Notes: a model not told the origin generated them from the sequence alone. 64,000 nt of DNA from Chryseobacterium sp. MEBOG06 (GCF_021869765.1 NZ_CP084580.1:2232001-2296000), one strand, 5' to 3'; positions 10,200 through 20,323 are shown, numbered from the stretch's first letter. Program-made: numbers and translations.

Positions 10200-10803
10200 A
10201 ATATCAATGTCGCAAATTTAATGTTTTTTCAACACTAAATGAATCTTTTTTGTCCAAAAAACATTTTGGTAATCCCGCTTTACAACGATTATTTAAAACT
10301 TAATTGAAAAATATTTTCCATTATCACAAAATAAAATAAGGCTATTTTTTTTGTTTATCCAAATCTGATTCTGTTAAATTATTATAATGGCGAGCTATTT
10401 ATATCTCTTGAAAAAAGATAGTAAAATTTCTAATTAAAAAAATACTGAAATGAAAAAAAATAATAATTTAAAAAGAAATTATTGATTTTATAAAATAGCT
10501 ATCTGTTTTTATGGTGTTTAATGAAGTGTATCGTAATTTAATGATGAAAAATATAAAGATATAGTGTTGATTATGTGTCGGTTTTTTAGGAAAATATGTT
10601 ATACCTTTACAATAGGTGTTAAAAAAAGATTTTTTTTTAGGCGGATGGTTGTAATATTTTAATGAATATTCATTCATGCTTAAAACAAAAATACCATTCA
10701 ATCTTATTTTATCACTTTCCATATTCCTTCTTTTCTGACAAATTGATAGATCTTTACTTGATCCGGCAATTTAAAAATAGACAACAACATTAAAAATACA
10801 TCA
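10200..10803. other. Gene-free AT-rich stretch between divergent genes
   Basis: These 600 bp separate ftsK (minus) and the surface protein gene (plus). The DNA is very AT-rich with homopolymer runs. The only sizeable open frame is a minus-strand one of 84 codons with no recognisable family and poor composition. A possible -7 element for ftsK lies at 10213-10220. I see no RNA gene or repeat. Confidence 0.5.
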
Positions 10804-12492
10804 ATGAGAAAGCAGTTATTCTTTGTATTCTTGTTGTGTAATTGTACTCTGTGGGCGCAATCTCCCGGTGGTGTTTCCGCCAATTTGCAGATATGGGTAA
10901 AAGCCGATGCGGGTACTGGCACAACAACAGACAATACACAAGTCCCTATATGGGAGAATCAAAAAACCGGTGGCGTAAATGGAATTGCCAATCAGGGAAT
11001 GCCAGGTTATTATGCTGATCCGGGGATAGCAGACAGGCCGGTTTATCGCTCAGCAGGATCTATTCCAGGTTTTAACTTTAATCCCGCCATACAAATTGTA
11101 AGTACCAACGGCTATAGGTCCGGATATAAATTCCCATCTGGTTTTCCTGATAATTCAACAAAGTCCCTGACTTCGTATACGCATCTTTCCAGAATAGCAT
11201 CAGCAACCTACAGAACCGTTTTTGTAATGAATGGTACGGCTCAAAGTTCAAACCCTACCGCAGTTGCAGGAGTGTGGCAGTCCCCTTTCTTTGGAACAAA
11301 AACAAACCGCCCGGAATTTTATAATGAAAAAGAATCAGGTGACGTATTTTTCGGCACAGATGTGATCAATACGGTAGAAACTGAGACTCCAAGTATACAA
11401 TCTTACTATAACAGCAACGTAAGCGGAGACATAAAATATTTTTTTGATAATAATGGTTTTACCTATGGTGGACCATCAAATAATGTCTCTTCTGTTAATA
11501 ATTATCCGGGAATGGTTCTTTTAATGGACAATGACGGCGGTTCCGGTTCTACTTCTTTGGCAGGAGACAGAATTGGAGAGTTTATTTTATATTCAGAGAC
11601 CCAGACAGCTGTAGAAAGACAGAGGGTCAATTCTTATCTTGCCGTTAAGTATGGGGTTACTTTACGGCAGCCACAAAACTACCTTGGGTCTGATCAAAGC
11701 ATTACCTGGGATTCCAGTCTTAATGCCATTTTTAACAATAATATTTTTGGAATCGCAAAAGACGATATGTCGGTATTGAACCAAAAAGTGAGTAACAGTA
11801 TTAATAGCGAAAATAATATCATGCTTACACTGGCTACAACTAATGATTTTGTCTCAGCAAATGCTGATGCCGGCAGAGCCGCTTTTCTTCAGGATAAAAC
11901 ATTCTTGTTGATAGGAGATAATAATATTCAGGCACTTCCCCTGGTCAATTTTGGGGTGGCTTCGGGAAAGATTATTCAAAGGACCTGGCTGGCGCAAAAA
12001 ACAAATGATACCGGATCTGTCTGGTTGCAGGCTGATCTTTCAGGCTATACTGAAATAGCACCTACGGATAAGGTCTTTATGATGACAGCGGATGATGCTG
12101 CATTTACGCAGAATGTACAAATGATTTCAGAAGCAAGTTTTGTAAATGGTAAGGCGGTATTTAATTATTCATTTCCAAACAGCCAATATTTCACATTCGG
12201 GACTAATCTTCAGGCATATTGTACTAAAGATCCGGCAGCGGGAACTCCAGATGGCTTTACAAAAGTAGGGATCTCAGGATATACCAATCTGCAAAACGGT
12301 TGGCCGGGAAATATTCCTAATGGATTTTTAGCTTTAGAATCAAAGGACAAAGGAATGGTTATTACCAGAACCACTTCGGGAAGTATTGCTCTGCCTGTTG
12401 AAGGGATGTTGATCTATGATACGGCAGATAAATGCTTTAAACTATATAATGGAACAGCCTGGAACTGCATCGTCAGATCCTGTAATGATTAA
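10804..12492 (+). CDS. Exported surface protein with lectin-like region and C-terminal GMLIYDT module
   Basis: The 562-residue product has a signal peptide ending in TLWAQ. The mature protein begins SPGGVSANLQIWVKADAG, a start shared by flavobacterial adhesin-like proteins with a jelly-roll, LamG-like region. ERQRVNSYLAVKYGVTL near residue 275 is a strongly conserved block of that group. The last 35 residues contain VEGMLIYDTADKCFKLYNGTAW, here split as GMLIYDT, then F-LYNGTAW, a module also present in three other proteins of this window. There is no obvious Por sorting tail. It is followed after 11 bp by another exported protein and probably forms an operon with it. Role unknown; surface adhesion is an inference. 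Confidence 0.75.
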   Translation: MRKQLFFVFLLCNCTLWAQSPGGVSANLQIWVKADAGTGTTTDNTQVPIWENQKTGGVNGIANQGMPGYYADPGIADRPVYRSAGSIPGFNFNPAIQIVSTNGYRSGYKFPSGFPDNSTKSLTSYTHLSRIASATYRTVFVMNGTAQSSNPTAVAGVWQSPFFGTKTNRPEFYNEKESGDVFFGTDVINTVETETPSIQSYYNSNVSGDIKYFFDNNGFTYGGPSNNVSSVNNYPGMVLLMDNDGGSGSTSLAGDRIGEFILYSETQTAVERQRVNSYLAVKYGVTLRQPQNYLGSDQSITWDSSLNAIFNNNIFGIAKDDMSVLNQKVSNSINSENNIMLTLATTNDFVSANADAGRAAFLQDKTFLLIGDNNIQALPLVNFGVASGKIIQRTWLAQKTNDTGSVWLQADLSGYTEIAPTDKVFMMTADDAAFTQNVQMISEASFVNGKAVFNYSFPNSQYFTFGTNLQAYCTKDPAAGTPDGFTKVGISGYTNLQNGWPGNIPNGFLALESKDKGMVITRTTSGSIALPVEGMLIYDTADKCFKLYNGTAWNCIVRSCND

Positions 12493-12503
12493 AAATACAA
12501 AAT

Positions 12504-13004
12504 ATGAAAAAGATAATTACAACCATAACATTGTTTTCTGTAGTGGCACTATCTGCTCAGGTTGCTATTGAAAAAAGCCAGGCTGAGGGAGATGGACTTT
12601 TGGATTTTCCGTCCAATGGTACAAAAGGGATTTTATTGCCGATTGTAGAAACACTTCCTATCAATGCTTCGGCAGGAACGCTGCTGATGGATAAAAATGA
12701 TAAAGTAGTGAAAATGAACGTAGAATCCGTGTGGGTTCCGCTGAGTGATCCGGGGGCTTTGGCTGGTGCTTTTTTCAATACAAATGGGGAGATTCCCGGG
12801 CAGAACAGAATTATTATGGGGGCTTCAACAACAGCAGCTCCCGGAATTTTGGTGCTTGAATCATTCAGCAAAGCACTTGTTTTACCTAAAATAGCAAATC
12901 CGCACATTAACGTTAAAAGTCCATATCCGGGAATGATCTGTTATGATACCATAAGTAAATCTATGGCTGTATTTGATGGATTGAAATGGAGCTATTGGAA
13001 ATAA
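12504..13004 (+). CDS. Small exported protein with two G-M/L-x-x-D module copies
   Basis: This 166-residue protein has an N-terminal signal peptide (MKKIITTITLFSVVALSAQ). It contains KGILLPIVETLPINASAGT with WVPLSDPG about 40 residues later, then LVLPKIANPHINVKSPYPG, MICYDTISK and FDGLKWSYWK at the end. These are two copies of the module that also ends the upstream gene and recurs in the proteins at 61647 and 63089. It starts 11 bp after the upstream stop and is followed by a terminator, so the pair is a two-gene operon. No named function is known to me. Confidence 0.72.
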   Translation: MKKIITTITLFSVVALSAQVAIEKSQAEGDGLLDFPSNGTKGILLPIVETLPINASAGTLLMDKNDKVVKMNVESVWVPLSDPGALAGAFFNTNGEIPGQNRIIMGASTTAAPGILVLESFSKALVLPKIANPHINVKSPYPGMICYDTISKSMAVFDGLKWSYWK

Positions 13005-13028
13005 GAGACCGACCGTCAGCAACATAAT

Positions 13029-13059
13029 AAAAACCGGAAGAAAATCTTCTGGTTTTTTT
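13029..13059 (+). terminator. Rho-independent terminator
   Basis: AAACCGGAAGA and TCTTCTGGTTT form a stem with one G-T pair and an AAA loop, followed by seven T residues. It closes the two-gene surface protein operon. Confidence 0.8.
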
Positions 13060-13119
13060 GAACTAGTTCAAAGGTCAGGAAATTGAGGGTCAGTAATTTT
13101 GTTCTGTAAAATTTTAGAA

Positions 13120-13764
13120 ATGAGAAATAAATTAAAAAACATTCTGGCTGTAATGCTAACCTCAATTTCATTATTATCAATTAACGCACAACAAAAAGGA
13201 AAAATGGAAAACACCGCATTATTAATTATCGACGTACAAAATGACTACTTCCCGGGAGGGAAAATGGAACTTCACGGAGCTGAAAAGGCCGGACAAAATA
13301 CAAAACGGATTTTAGAATATTTTAGAAAAAATAATCTTCAGGTGATTCATATAATGCATGTTTCAACCAATGAGGGAGCCACATTTTTTCTTCCTGATAC
13401 CTCCGGAGTGAAAATCAGTGCTTTGGTGTCTCCGCAAAAAGATGAAAAAATTATAACAAAGCACTTTCCTAATAGTTTCAGAGAAACAGATCTTCTGGAA
13501 TACCTTTATTCAAAAAATGTTAAAAATCTGGTGATCGCCGGCATGATGACGGATGTTTGTGTAGAATCTACCACAAGAGCTGCTTTTGACTATGGTTTCA
13601 GTAATACAATTATCGGGGATGCCACAGCAACAATAGACAGGGAACTCGATGGCCAGATAGTGAGAGCACAGGAAGTTCAGCGATCCTTTTTAGCGGGAAT
13701 TTCTGCCTTAGGAAATCTTTACGCCCATATCGTCAGTACCAATGACTTCATTAGTGGAAAATAG
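13120..13764 (+). CDS. Isochorismatase-family cysteine hydrolase, probably exported
   Basis: The fold is that of isochorismatase/nicotinamidase cysteine hydrolases. TALLIIDVQNDYFPGG supplies the catalytic Asp, the Lys of TKHFPNSFRETDL is the second triad member, and GMMTDVCVESTTRAA holds the nucleophilic Cys. I chose the ATG at 13120, which adds a hydrophobic N-terminus ending in SINAQ that looks like a signal peptide; an internal ATG at 13204 would give a cytoplasmic form of typical length. The substrate cannot be read from the sequence. The next gene is a Crp-family regulator starting 68 bp downstream, and the two may be linked functionally. Confidence 0.82.
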   Translation: MRNKLKNILAVMLTSISLLSINAQQKGKMENTALLIIDVQNDYFPGGKMELHGAEKAGQNTKRILEYFRKNNLQVIHIMHVSTNEGATFFLPDTSGVKISALVSPQKDEKIITKHFPNSFRETDLLEYLYSKNVKNLVIAGMMTDVCVESTTRAAFDYGFSNTIIGDATATIDRELDGQIVRAQEVQRSFLAGISALGNLYAHIVSTNDFISGK

Positions 13765-13832
13765 CTTTAACGTGACACAGAAGCATAAGGATATCAATAA
13801 TATTGGTATCTTTATTTTGTTTAAACAGAATC

Positions 13833-14405
13833 ATGTCTAGTTTACTTTATAAAAATATCAGCAGGTACATTGATCTTTCTGAAGAAGATTTCAAAAGGTT
13901 TGAAGCACCATTTAAGCATGTGCGATTTAAAAAGAAAGATATAGTTCTAAGAGAAGGCAGTCACTGCCTTTTTGAAGGATTTGTTCTGAGTGGCTGTTTT
14001 AAAATTTTTTACCTTAACGAAAAGGGATTTGAGCAGACCTTGTATTTTGCAGTAGAAGGGTGGTGGATTACAGATATAGACAGCCTGATCAATAACGTTC
14101 CTTCCACATTGAATATTGAAGCACTCAAGGACAGTGAGGTAATGATGATTTCAAAAAAAGATAAAGATATTCTGTATGAAACTATGCCCCAGGTAGAAAA
14201 GCTTTTCAGAATTATGAATCAGCAGTCATCAGTCGCTCTCCAAAGAAGAATTCTTTCTCTGACGGGCAAAACAGCTGATAAACGTTATCTGGAATTTTTA
14301 GAAAAATATCCTGGTCTGGAACAAAGGCTTACACAGCAGCAGGTTGCCTCTTATTTAGGGATCACTCATGAGTTTTTAAGTAAAATAAGAAAAAAACTTA
14401 TTTAA
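13833..14405 (+). CDS. Crp/Fnr-family transcriptional regulator
   Basis: The 190-residue product has an N-terminal cyclic-nucleotide-binding-like barrel (FKKKDIVLREGSHCLFEGFV, residues about 30-55) and a C-terminal winged helix with LTQQQVASYLGITHEFLSKIRKKL, shown here as the recognition element QQQVASYLGITHEFLS. The start at 13833 (MSSLLYKNISRYI) is the usual one for this group. The barrel lacks the RxA motif needed for high-affinity cAMP binding, so the ligand is unknown. It probably controls the hydrolase just upstream, since regulators of this type in flavobacteria often sit beside the gene they control; that is inference. Confidence 0.85.
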   Translation: MSSLLYKNISRYIDLSEEDFKRFEAPFKHVRFKKKDIVLREGSHCLFEGFVLSGCFKIFYLNEKGFEQTLYFAVEGWWITDIDSLINNVPSTLNIEALKDSEVMMISKKDKDILYETMPQVEKLFRIMNQQSSVALQRRILSLTGKTADKRYLEFLEKYPGLEQRLTQQQVASYLGITHEFLSKIRKKLI

Positions 14406-14617
14406 CCAGGGGGCTTGTTTATATTGTTGTTTTTTAACTAATGAAATAGAAGCCTTCAATTACGGATATAGGTATTATAAATCTCTATTTTTTCAATTTT
14501 AAAAATTGAATTTTTCCTAATGTTCCTGAGCTTATTAAGAATGTTTCAAAATAAGCAAAACCGGGGCCAAAATGACAAAAAACAGCTTTTTTTAAGCTCT
14601 TTATGGTTTATCATGCT

Positions 14618-14625
14618 TATTTTTG
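14618..14625 (+). promoter_or_regulatory. Probable -7 element for ccsBA
   Basis: TATTTTTG matches TAnnTTTG 20 bp upstream of the ATG. A -33 TTTG is not evident. Confidence 0.5.
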
Positions 14626-14645
14626 CATGTCAAGTACAATAAAAC

Positions 14646-17600
14646 ATGAAGAAGCTCCAAGATATTCTTATCTCAACCAGAACAATGGCTGTATTGTTAC
14701 TGGTTTATGCATTTGCAATGGCTTATGCAACGTTCTTAGAAAACGACTACGGAACTCCTACAGCAAAAGCGTTAATTTATGAGGCCAAATGGTTCGAACT
14801 GATCATGGTCCTGCTTATTCTTAACTTCATAGGAAATATCGGCAGATACAGACTATGGAAAAAAGACAAATGGCCGGTCCTGGTTTTTCACCTTGCCTTT
14901 ATTTTTATCTTTATTGGTGGTGCCATTACCAGATACATCAGTTTCGAAGGTACCATGCACATCAGAGAAGGAGAAACCTCCAATGAAATTGTGACGGATA
15001 AAAACTTTTTTAAGATTCAGGTCGAAGAAAAAGGAGATGTTCTTAACTATCAGGATGTTTCTTATATGATGTCTCCACTGCATAAAGATTTTAAGGCAAC
15101 CTATGACTTTCACGGGAAAGAAGTGAAAGTAACCGCTAAAGAATACATTCAAAGAAAAAAAGACAGCTTGGTTGCTGAACCGAATGGAGCGGAGTATCTT
15201 CACCTTGTTTCTACAGGAAATACAGGAAGACAGAACATTTATATCAAACCGGGCGAAACAAAATCCATCAACGGAACATTGGTGACATTCAACAGAGCCA
15301 TTGAAGGTGCGGTTGAATTCAAAAATGAAGGTGGAAAATTATTCATCAAAACTCCGGTAGACGCAAGCTATATGACTATGGCAACGCAGGCAACGGGAAA
15401 TACAACGAAGGATGAATTCCAACCGTTGGCATTGAGAAGTTTATATAGCATTAACGAACTGAAGCTGGTAGTACCTGAAGGTCTTAAAAAAGGAAGACTG
15501 ATGGCTATTGAAGGAGACAGAAAGAAAGATGCTAATGTTCCGGATATGCTTCAGATTGAGCTTCAGGGGCCAAAAACAAAGCAACTGGTTGATCTTTCTG
15601 TTGAAAAAGGAAATCCAAATGCTTACAAGCAGGTTACGATGGATGGACTGAACATCATGGTAGGATACGGACCTAAAGTCTATAATACTCCATTTGCTTT
15701 AAAACTTGATGACTTTGTAATGGAAACGTATCCGGGAAGTTCATCTCCAAGTGCTTATGAAAGTCATGTGAAAATCATTGACGAAGGTAAAGAAACTCCT
15801 TATAAAATTTATATGAACCACGTTCTAAACCATAAAGGGTACCGTTTCTTCCAGTCAAGCTTTGATCCGGACAGAATGGGAACAGTACTTTCTGTAAACC
15901 ACGACTACTGGGGAACTTTAATTTCCTATATCGGGTATGGACTTCTGTTCTTAGGAATGTTTGTGATCTTCTTCTGGAAAGGAACTCATTTCTGGAAATT
16001 AAATAAAATGTTGAGTGATGTTAACAAGAAAAAAGGAAAAGCTGCTGCTATTCTACTGCTATTCTTAAGTTTAGGTTTGAATGCGCAGAAAATTGAGACA
16101 CACGGTACAACAGACGGAAGCAGAGAACACGTTCATGTAGAAGGTGACGCACATACTCACGCTCAGCCTCTTGATGGTGGTGCTCCAAAGCAGAACTCAT
16201 TGGCAACTCCGATGGGTAAAATGAGATCTATTTCTCCGGATGAAATCATTGCGAGAAATAAAATCAGCGAAGAACATGCAGATAAATTCGGGTATCTTTT
16301 AGTACAAAGTTTTGAAGGAAGAATTGTTCCTATCAATACCGAAGCATTGGATGTTTTAAGAAAACTATACAAGAAAGACAAATTCAAAGGGACAGACGGA
16401 AAATATCTTACTGCCAACCAATGGTTCCTTTCAATCAATACAGATACACCAAGCTGGACAATGGTTCCAATGATCAAAGTTGGTCCTAAAGGAGGTGATG
16501 AACTGAAAAATAAAACCAAGGCTGACGAAGACGGATATACTTCTCTGATGAACCTTTTCCCTGCAGATGCAAACGGTAATCTTGCGTATATTTTAGAGCA
16601 TGATTATAACACCGCATTCCGTAAAAAACCGGCTGAACAGACTAACTATGATAAAGAAGTAATTGCTGTGAACGAAAGAGTACAGATCTTTAACGAGTTT
16701 TTCAGTGGCCAGTTTATGAGAATCGTTCCTGTGAAGAATGATGCTAACCACACTTGGCATTCATGGCTGGATCAGAAATTTGAACCGGATATGGAGTCTC
16801 AGCAGGTAATGGGACCTTATTTTGCAGAAGCACTTGCCGCTCAGAAAACAGGAGACTGGAGCAAAGCAGATGCAGAATTGGCAAAACTTTCAGACTATCA
16901 GCAGAAATGGGGGAAAGCAGTAGTTCCTGCAAAATCTAAAGTAGATCTTGAAGTATTCATGAATAAAGCAGATATCAACTTCAAATTGTTGATTTTCTAC
17001 ACGATTATTGGTGGACTTCTTCTTGTCTTAGGATTTGTTGAATTATTTAAATCAAATAAAGTATTAACTAAAGCAATTAAAGTAATTATTGCCATTGGTT
17101 TAATTGGATATTTATGTCATTTCTTAGGACTTGTAGCAAGATGGTATATTTCAGGGCACGCTCCTTGGAGTAATGGTTATGAAGCTATTATATTTATCTC
17201 ATGGGTAGGTATTACAGCAGGTCTGATCCTTTACAGAAATGCCAATGCATTAATTCCTGCAGCCGGATTTATGGTGGCGGTAATTATGATGGGATTTGCA
17301 CATGGAGGTTCAGCTCTTGATCCGCAGATTACACCGCTTGTACCTGTATTGAAGTCTTATTGGCTGATTGTACACGTGGCGATCATTACGTCCAGTTACG
17401 GATTCTTTGCCTTGTCCATGATTATTGCGGTCATCTCTCTGGTATTCTATATTATTTCAAATAAAGGAACTTACAAGATACACCACGATACGACTTTGAA
17501 AGAATTGGTAATCGTTTCTGAAATGTCATTAACAATCGGTCTTTTTGCTTTAACGGTAGGGAACTTCTTAGGAGGTATCTGGGCCAATGAATCATGGGGT

Positions 17601-17906
17601 AGATACTGGAGCTGGGACCCGAAAGAAACCTGGGCTTTCATCTCGATCATGGTATATGCTTTTGTACTTCACATGAGATTAGTTCCGGGACTTAGAAGCA
17701 GGTGGGCATTCCATGTAGCAACAATGTTTGCTTTCTGCTCAATGGTAATGACTTACTTTGGAGTAAACTACTACCTGAGCGGACTTCACTCTTATGCAGC
17801 AGGAGATCCGGTACCGGTACCAGCATGGGTATACATAGGAATAGGCACCATGATTGCCTTGTCAGCCGTTTCTTATTTCAAGTTTAAGGCATTAACGAAG
17901 AAATAA
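14646..17906 (+). CDS. ccsA: Fused ResB-CcsA cytochrome c biogenesis protein
   Basis: System II cytochrome c synthesis uses ResB (CcsB) and CcsA to carry haem out and attach it to apocytochromes. Here both are one protein of 1,086 residues, as in many Bacteroidetes. The N-terminal half has the ResB membrane segments (TRTMAVLLLVYAFAMAYATF at the start) and a large periplasmic region to about residue 420, with YRFFQSSFDPDRMGT close to a membrane helix. A periplasmic insert of about 300 residues with a His-rich patch (HVHVEGDAHTHA) follows. The C-terminal half is CcsA, with HAPWSNGYEA and the haem-handling WWD motif in WGRYWSWDPKETWAF near residue 990. Length and order are normal for the group. 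Confidence 0.94.
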   Translation: MKKLQDILISTRTMAVLLLVYAFAMAYATFLENDYGTPTAKALIYEAKWFELIMVLLILNFIGNIGRYRLWKKDKWPVLVFHLAFIFIFIGGAITRYISFEGTMHIREGETSNEIVTDKNFFKIQVEEKGDVLNYQDVSYMMSPLHKDFKATYDFHGKEVKVTAKEYIQRKKDSLVAEPNGAEYLHLVSTGNTGRQNIYIKPGETKSINGTLVTFNRAIEGAVEFKNEGGKLFIKTPVDASYMTMATQATGNTTKDEFQPLALRSLYSINELKLVVPEGLKKGRLMAIEGDRKKDANVPDMLQIELQGPKTKQLVDLSVEKGNPNAYKQVTMDGLNIMVGYGPKVYNTPFALKLDDFVMETYPGSSSPSAYESHVKIIDEGKETPYKIYMNHVLNHKGYRFFQSSFDPDRMGTVLSVNHDYWGTLISYIGYGLLFLGMFVIFFWKGTHFWKLNKMLSDVNKKKGKAAAILLLFLSLGLNAQKIETHGTTDGSREHVHVEGDAHTHAQPLDGGAPKQNSLATPMGKMRSISPDEIIARNKISEEHADKFGYLLVQSFEGRIVPINTEALDVLRKLYKKDKFKGTDGKYLTANQWFLSINTDTPSWTMVPMIKVGPKGGDELKNKTKADEDGYTSLMNLFPADANGNLAYILEHDYNTAFRKKPAEQTNYDKEVIAVNERVQIFNEFFSGQFMRIVPVKNDANHTWHSWLDQKFEPDMESQQVMGPYFAEALAAQKTGDWSKADAELAKLSDYQQKWGKAVVPAKSKVDLEVFMNKADINFKLLIFYTIIGGLLLVLGFVELFKSNKVLTKAIKVIIAIGLIGYLCHFLGLVARWYISGHAPWSNGYEAIIFISWVGITAGLILYRNANALIPAAGFMVAVIMMGFAHGGSALDPQITPLVPVLKSYWLIVHVAIITSSYGFFALSMIIAVISLVFYIISNKGTYKIHHDTTLKELVIVSEMSLTIGLFALTVGNFLGGIWANESWGRYWSWDPKETWAFISIMVYAFVLHMRLVPGLRSRWAFHVATMFAFCSMVMTYFGVNYYLSGLHSYAAGDPVPVPAWVYIGIGTMIALSAVSYFKFKALTKK

Positions 17907-17925
17907 AACATCCAGCATATAAAAA

Positions 17926-17964
17926 GCAAAATCCCGGAAATTCATTTTCCGGGATTTTTTTGTA
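17926..17964. terminator. Bidirectional terminator between ccsBA and a convergent gene
   Basis: AAATCCCGGAAA and TTTCCGGGATTT form a 12 bp stem with a short loop, with A-run before and T-run after. It serves ccsBA and the minus-strand T9SS protein gene. Confidence 0.85.
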
Positions 17965-17985
17965 AATACAAAAAGCAATAATAGG

Positions 17986-18759
17986 CTAGTTCTTAATAAA
18001 TTTAGACCGCATTACACCTATCTGATAAAAGTAAGTTCCGACAGGAAGGTTTTCAACATTAATTGAAATTCTGCTGTCTGACATATTAAAATGTTGAGTT
18101 AAAATAATTTTTCCAGCACCGTCATAAATTTCTATTGTATTGGACCCTTTTCCGGGATTTATTATATTTAAAATCTTATTCGCAGGGTTTGGAAAAGCGG
18201 AAAGTTTGGCTTTTGACTGAATTTCTTTTGCGGAAAGCAAAGTTGTTGGCAAAACATAAATTTCAGTTGAATTTGTATTTTGGTTGAATAATCTTAGTTT
18301 ATTGATATTGCTGATGTTGTCATGATAAATGTTAATATCATATTCATCACTGAATTTATAATTTGGACCAAACTCATGTATTATATTTCCGTCTTCATTG
18401 TAAATTTTTATAATGTATTCTCTTTCTGATGTGGCAGGATTATATTTTTCAAATGTGATAATGATTTCCAATTTACTATCAGTATTAAAAATACTTTTAG
18501 ATAATATAAAATTATTATTGTACTGATCTATAAACATGTTATACCCACTTGGCACAGTTGGAGTAAACTGTTTGTAAATAGAGTAATCTGCTTTATAAAT
18601 TTTTACCTCATTCATACCGTATCCTACCGAATAATAAAATGTTTCATCAGCATTGGTGTAAACTTGCAGATTTTCAGAAACAAAATTTTTGTCTAGTGTG
18701 ATTTGCCCAAACATCAATCCTGTAATCGTCATTGCCGCTGATAACGTTAATTTTTTCAT
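17986..18759 (-). CDS. Secreted protein with type A T9SS sorting tail
   Basis: The ATG at 18757-18759 gives 257 residues with a signal peptide (MKKLTLSAAMTITGLMFGQ); the open frame extends 13 codons further but those precede the signal. The last 80 residues are a type A Por secretion tail: LSAFPNPANKILNI, then EIYDGAGKI, then VENLPVGTYFYQI and a terminal KFIKN. This directs export by the type IX system. The middle region has repeated short beta-rich segments and may be a small propeller, but I see no catalytic motif. No operon partner: it converges on ccsBA and is divergent from the SPFH gene. Confidence 0.85.
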   Translation of the reverse strand: MKKLTLSAAMTITGLMFGQITLDKNFVSENLQVYTNADETFYYSVGYGMNEVKIYKADYSIYKQFTPTVPSGYNMFIDQYNNNFILSKSIFNTDSKLEIIITFEKYNPATSEREYIIKIYNEDGNIIHEFGPNYKFSDEYDINIYHDNISNINKLRLFNQNTNSTEIYVLPTTLLSAKEIQSKAKLSAFPNPANKILNIINPGKGSNTIEIYDGAGKIILTQHFNMSDSRISINVENLPVGTYFYQIGVMRSKFIKN

Positions 18760-19022
18760 AGTCTTTAAATTTAAAATTTCCCAAAAGTATCTTGTCATCT
18801 GATAACTTCCTTATGGCTTTCCGTACTTTAATGATTGGGTTGTCTTTTTTTGACGGGAAAGTTCAAAACAATTTTTATTTCCATACTGCTTATCCGTATT
18901 TCACACCATTAAACCTACATTCCAGGACGCATCAAAAAAAATCATAATTAATCCCTTATAATTCAAAATTTATTGTCATCTTTATGATATCAAAATAATA
19001 TCAAATTAAAAACTAAATTTAT

Positions 19023-19889
19023 ATGGAAAAAATCTTAAAACCTATGTCCGGTTATGTGACATTAGTGATTTGTCTCATCTTGTTTGTAGCTGCTGTTTAT
19101 TTCTTCATAAGCGGAGTAGATCAAAGTATTACTTTCGTCGTTTTAGCAATGCTTTGCTTTCTTACCTCATGTTTTTTCCTGAAGGGATTAATGATTATTC
19201 AGCCTAACCACTCCAGAGTACTGAACTTCTTTGGGAAATATGTAGGAAGTGTAAAAGAGAACGGTTTGTTCTTTATCAACCCTTTGTATTCATCACAGAA
19301 AATATCTTTACGTTCCGAGAACCTGCAGGGCCAGACTTTGAAAGTAAATGACAAAATGGGAAATCCTATTGAAATTGCAGTGGTCATTGTATGGAAAGTA
19401 GGAGATACGTATAAGGCCGCTTTTGATGTGGAACGTTATTCTGACTTTGTGAAAATGCAGAGTGAAGCAGCAGTGCGTCATCTGGCTATGAGCTTTCCTT
19501 ATGATAACCTAGAAGATGACCATGCTCCGATCACTCTGAGAGAAGGAGGAGATAAAATCAACTCTATTTTGGAGCAGGAGCTTACAGACCGTCTTTCAAA
19601 AGCCGGAATTGTGATTCAGGAAGCCCGAATTTCTCATTTGGCCTATGCATCAGAAATTGCAGGAGCTATGCTTCAGAGACAGCAGGCGACAGCCATTGTT
19701 GCAGCAAGAACAAAGATCGTAGAAGGAGCCGTGGGAATGGTAGACCTTGCCTTGAAAAAACTTTCCGAAGATAATATCGTTGAGCTTGATGATGAAAGAA
19801 AAGCAGCAATGGTAAGCAATTTAATGGTTGTTTTGTGTGGTGAAAAAGCGGCAACTCCAATATTAAATGCAGGAACACTTTATAACTAA
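19023..19889 (+). CDS. SPFH/Band 7 membrane protein
   Basis: The 288-residue product has two N-terminal hydrophobic segments (residues 10-30 and 37-57) followed by an SPFH domain: IQPNHSRVLNFFGKYVG, then LRSENLQGQTLKVNDKMGNP and the AVVIVWKVGDTYKAAFDVE block. Toward the C-terminus are a helix with GIVIQEARISHLAYASEIA and a region rich in Ala and Glu that can form coiled coil. SPFH proteins form ring assemblies in the membrane and are linked with protease control and membrane domains. It is followed at 85 bp by a small Arc-like gene, a pairing that recurs in flavobacteria. Confidence 0.87.
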   Translation: MEKILKPMSGYVTLVICLILFVAAVYFFISGVDQSITFVVLAMLCFLTSCFFLKGLMIIQPNHSRVLNFFGKYVGSVKENGLFFINPLYSSQKISLRSENLQGQTLKVNDKMGNPIEIAVVIVWKVGDTYKAAFDVERYSDFVKMQSEAAVRHLAMSFPYDNLEDDHAPITLREGGDKINSILEQELTDRLSKAGIVIQEARISHLAYASEIAGAMLQRQQATAIVAARTKIVEGAVGMVDLALKKLSEDNIVELDDERKAAMVSNLMVVLCGEKAATPILNAGTLYN

Positions 19890-19974
19890 AAGTGGAAAAT
19901 TAATAATTAAAATTTTATGGTAGACTTTCTCTACTTTAAAATAAACGGATAATCATTTTAAAGAAATTGAGAGA

Positions 19975-20166
19975 ATGAAATCAGAAAAAGCTCAAAGCTC
20001 TTCAGAAAGCAAAGGCAAAAAATCCTTTGTAATAAGAATAGATGAGTCGACGTACAAACTACTTGAAAAATGGGCAGGTGATGAATTCAGAAGTGTGAAT
20101 GGACAGATTGAATATCTGCTGCATGAGAGCCTCATCAATTCAGGGAGAAAGAAAAAAGAGAATTAG
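19975..20166 (+). CDS. Small Arc-like ribbon-helix-helix protein
   Basis: This 63-residue protein has a Ser/Lys-rich N-terminus, then KSFVIRIDESTYKLLEKWA and RSVNGQIEYLLHESL, the beta-helix-helix pattern of Arc/MetJ-type DNA-binding proteins. It lacks a partner that looks like a toxin, so it is not obviously half of a toxin-antitoxin pair. Its place directly after the SPFH gene suggests a shared transcript and perhaps a regulatory or adaptor role for that protein. The fold call is fairly sure, the function unknown. Confidence 0.75.
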   Translation: MKSEKAQSSSESKGKKSFVIRIDESTYKLLEKWAGDEFRSVNGQIEYLLHESLINSGRKKKEN

Positions 20167-20323
20167 GAAAACAAATTTTAAGGCTTGAAAAACCGCTTTT
20201 TGGTCAATAAACAAATGAAAACATTCAGTTCTTGCCGGTTTTCAGATTACAGAAAAGATAAAAAACAGGTGTTTTTTAAACGTCTTAATGAAAAAATAAC
20301 AATTCAGTCAACTTTAGTACAAA

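Noticed and set aside
10468..10722. Minus-strand frame of 84 codons
   Set aside because: Lies in very AT-rich intergenic DNA with homopolymer runs and shows no recognisable motif.
19975..20166. Toxin-antitoxin pair with the Arc-like protein as antitoxin
   Set aside because: The neighbours are an SPFH protein and a small membrane protein on the other strand; no toxin-like partner.
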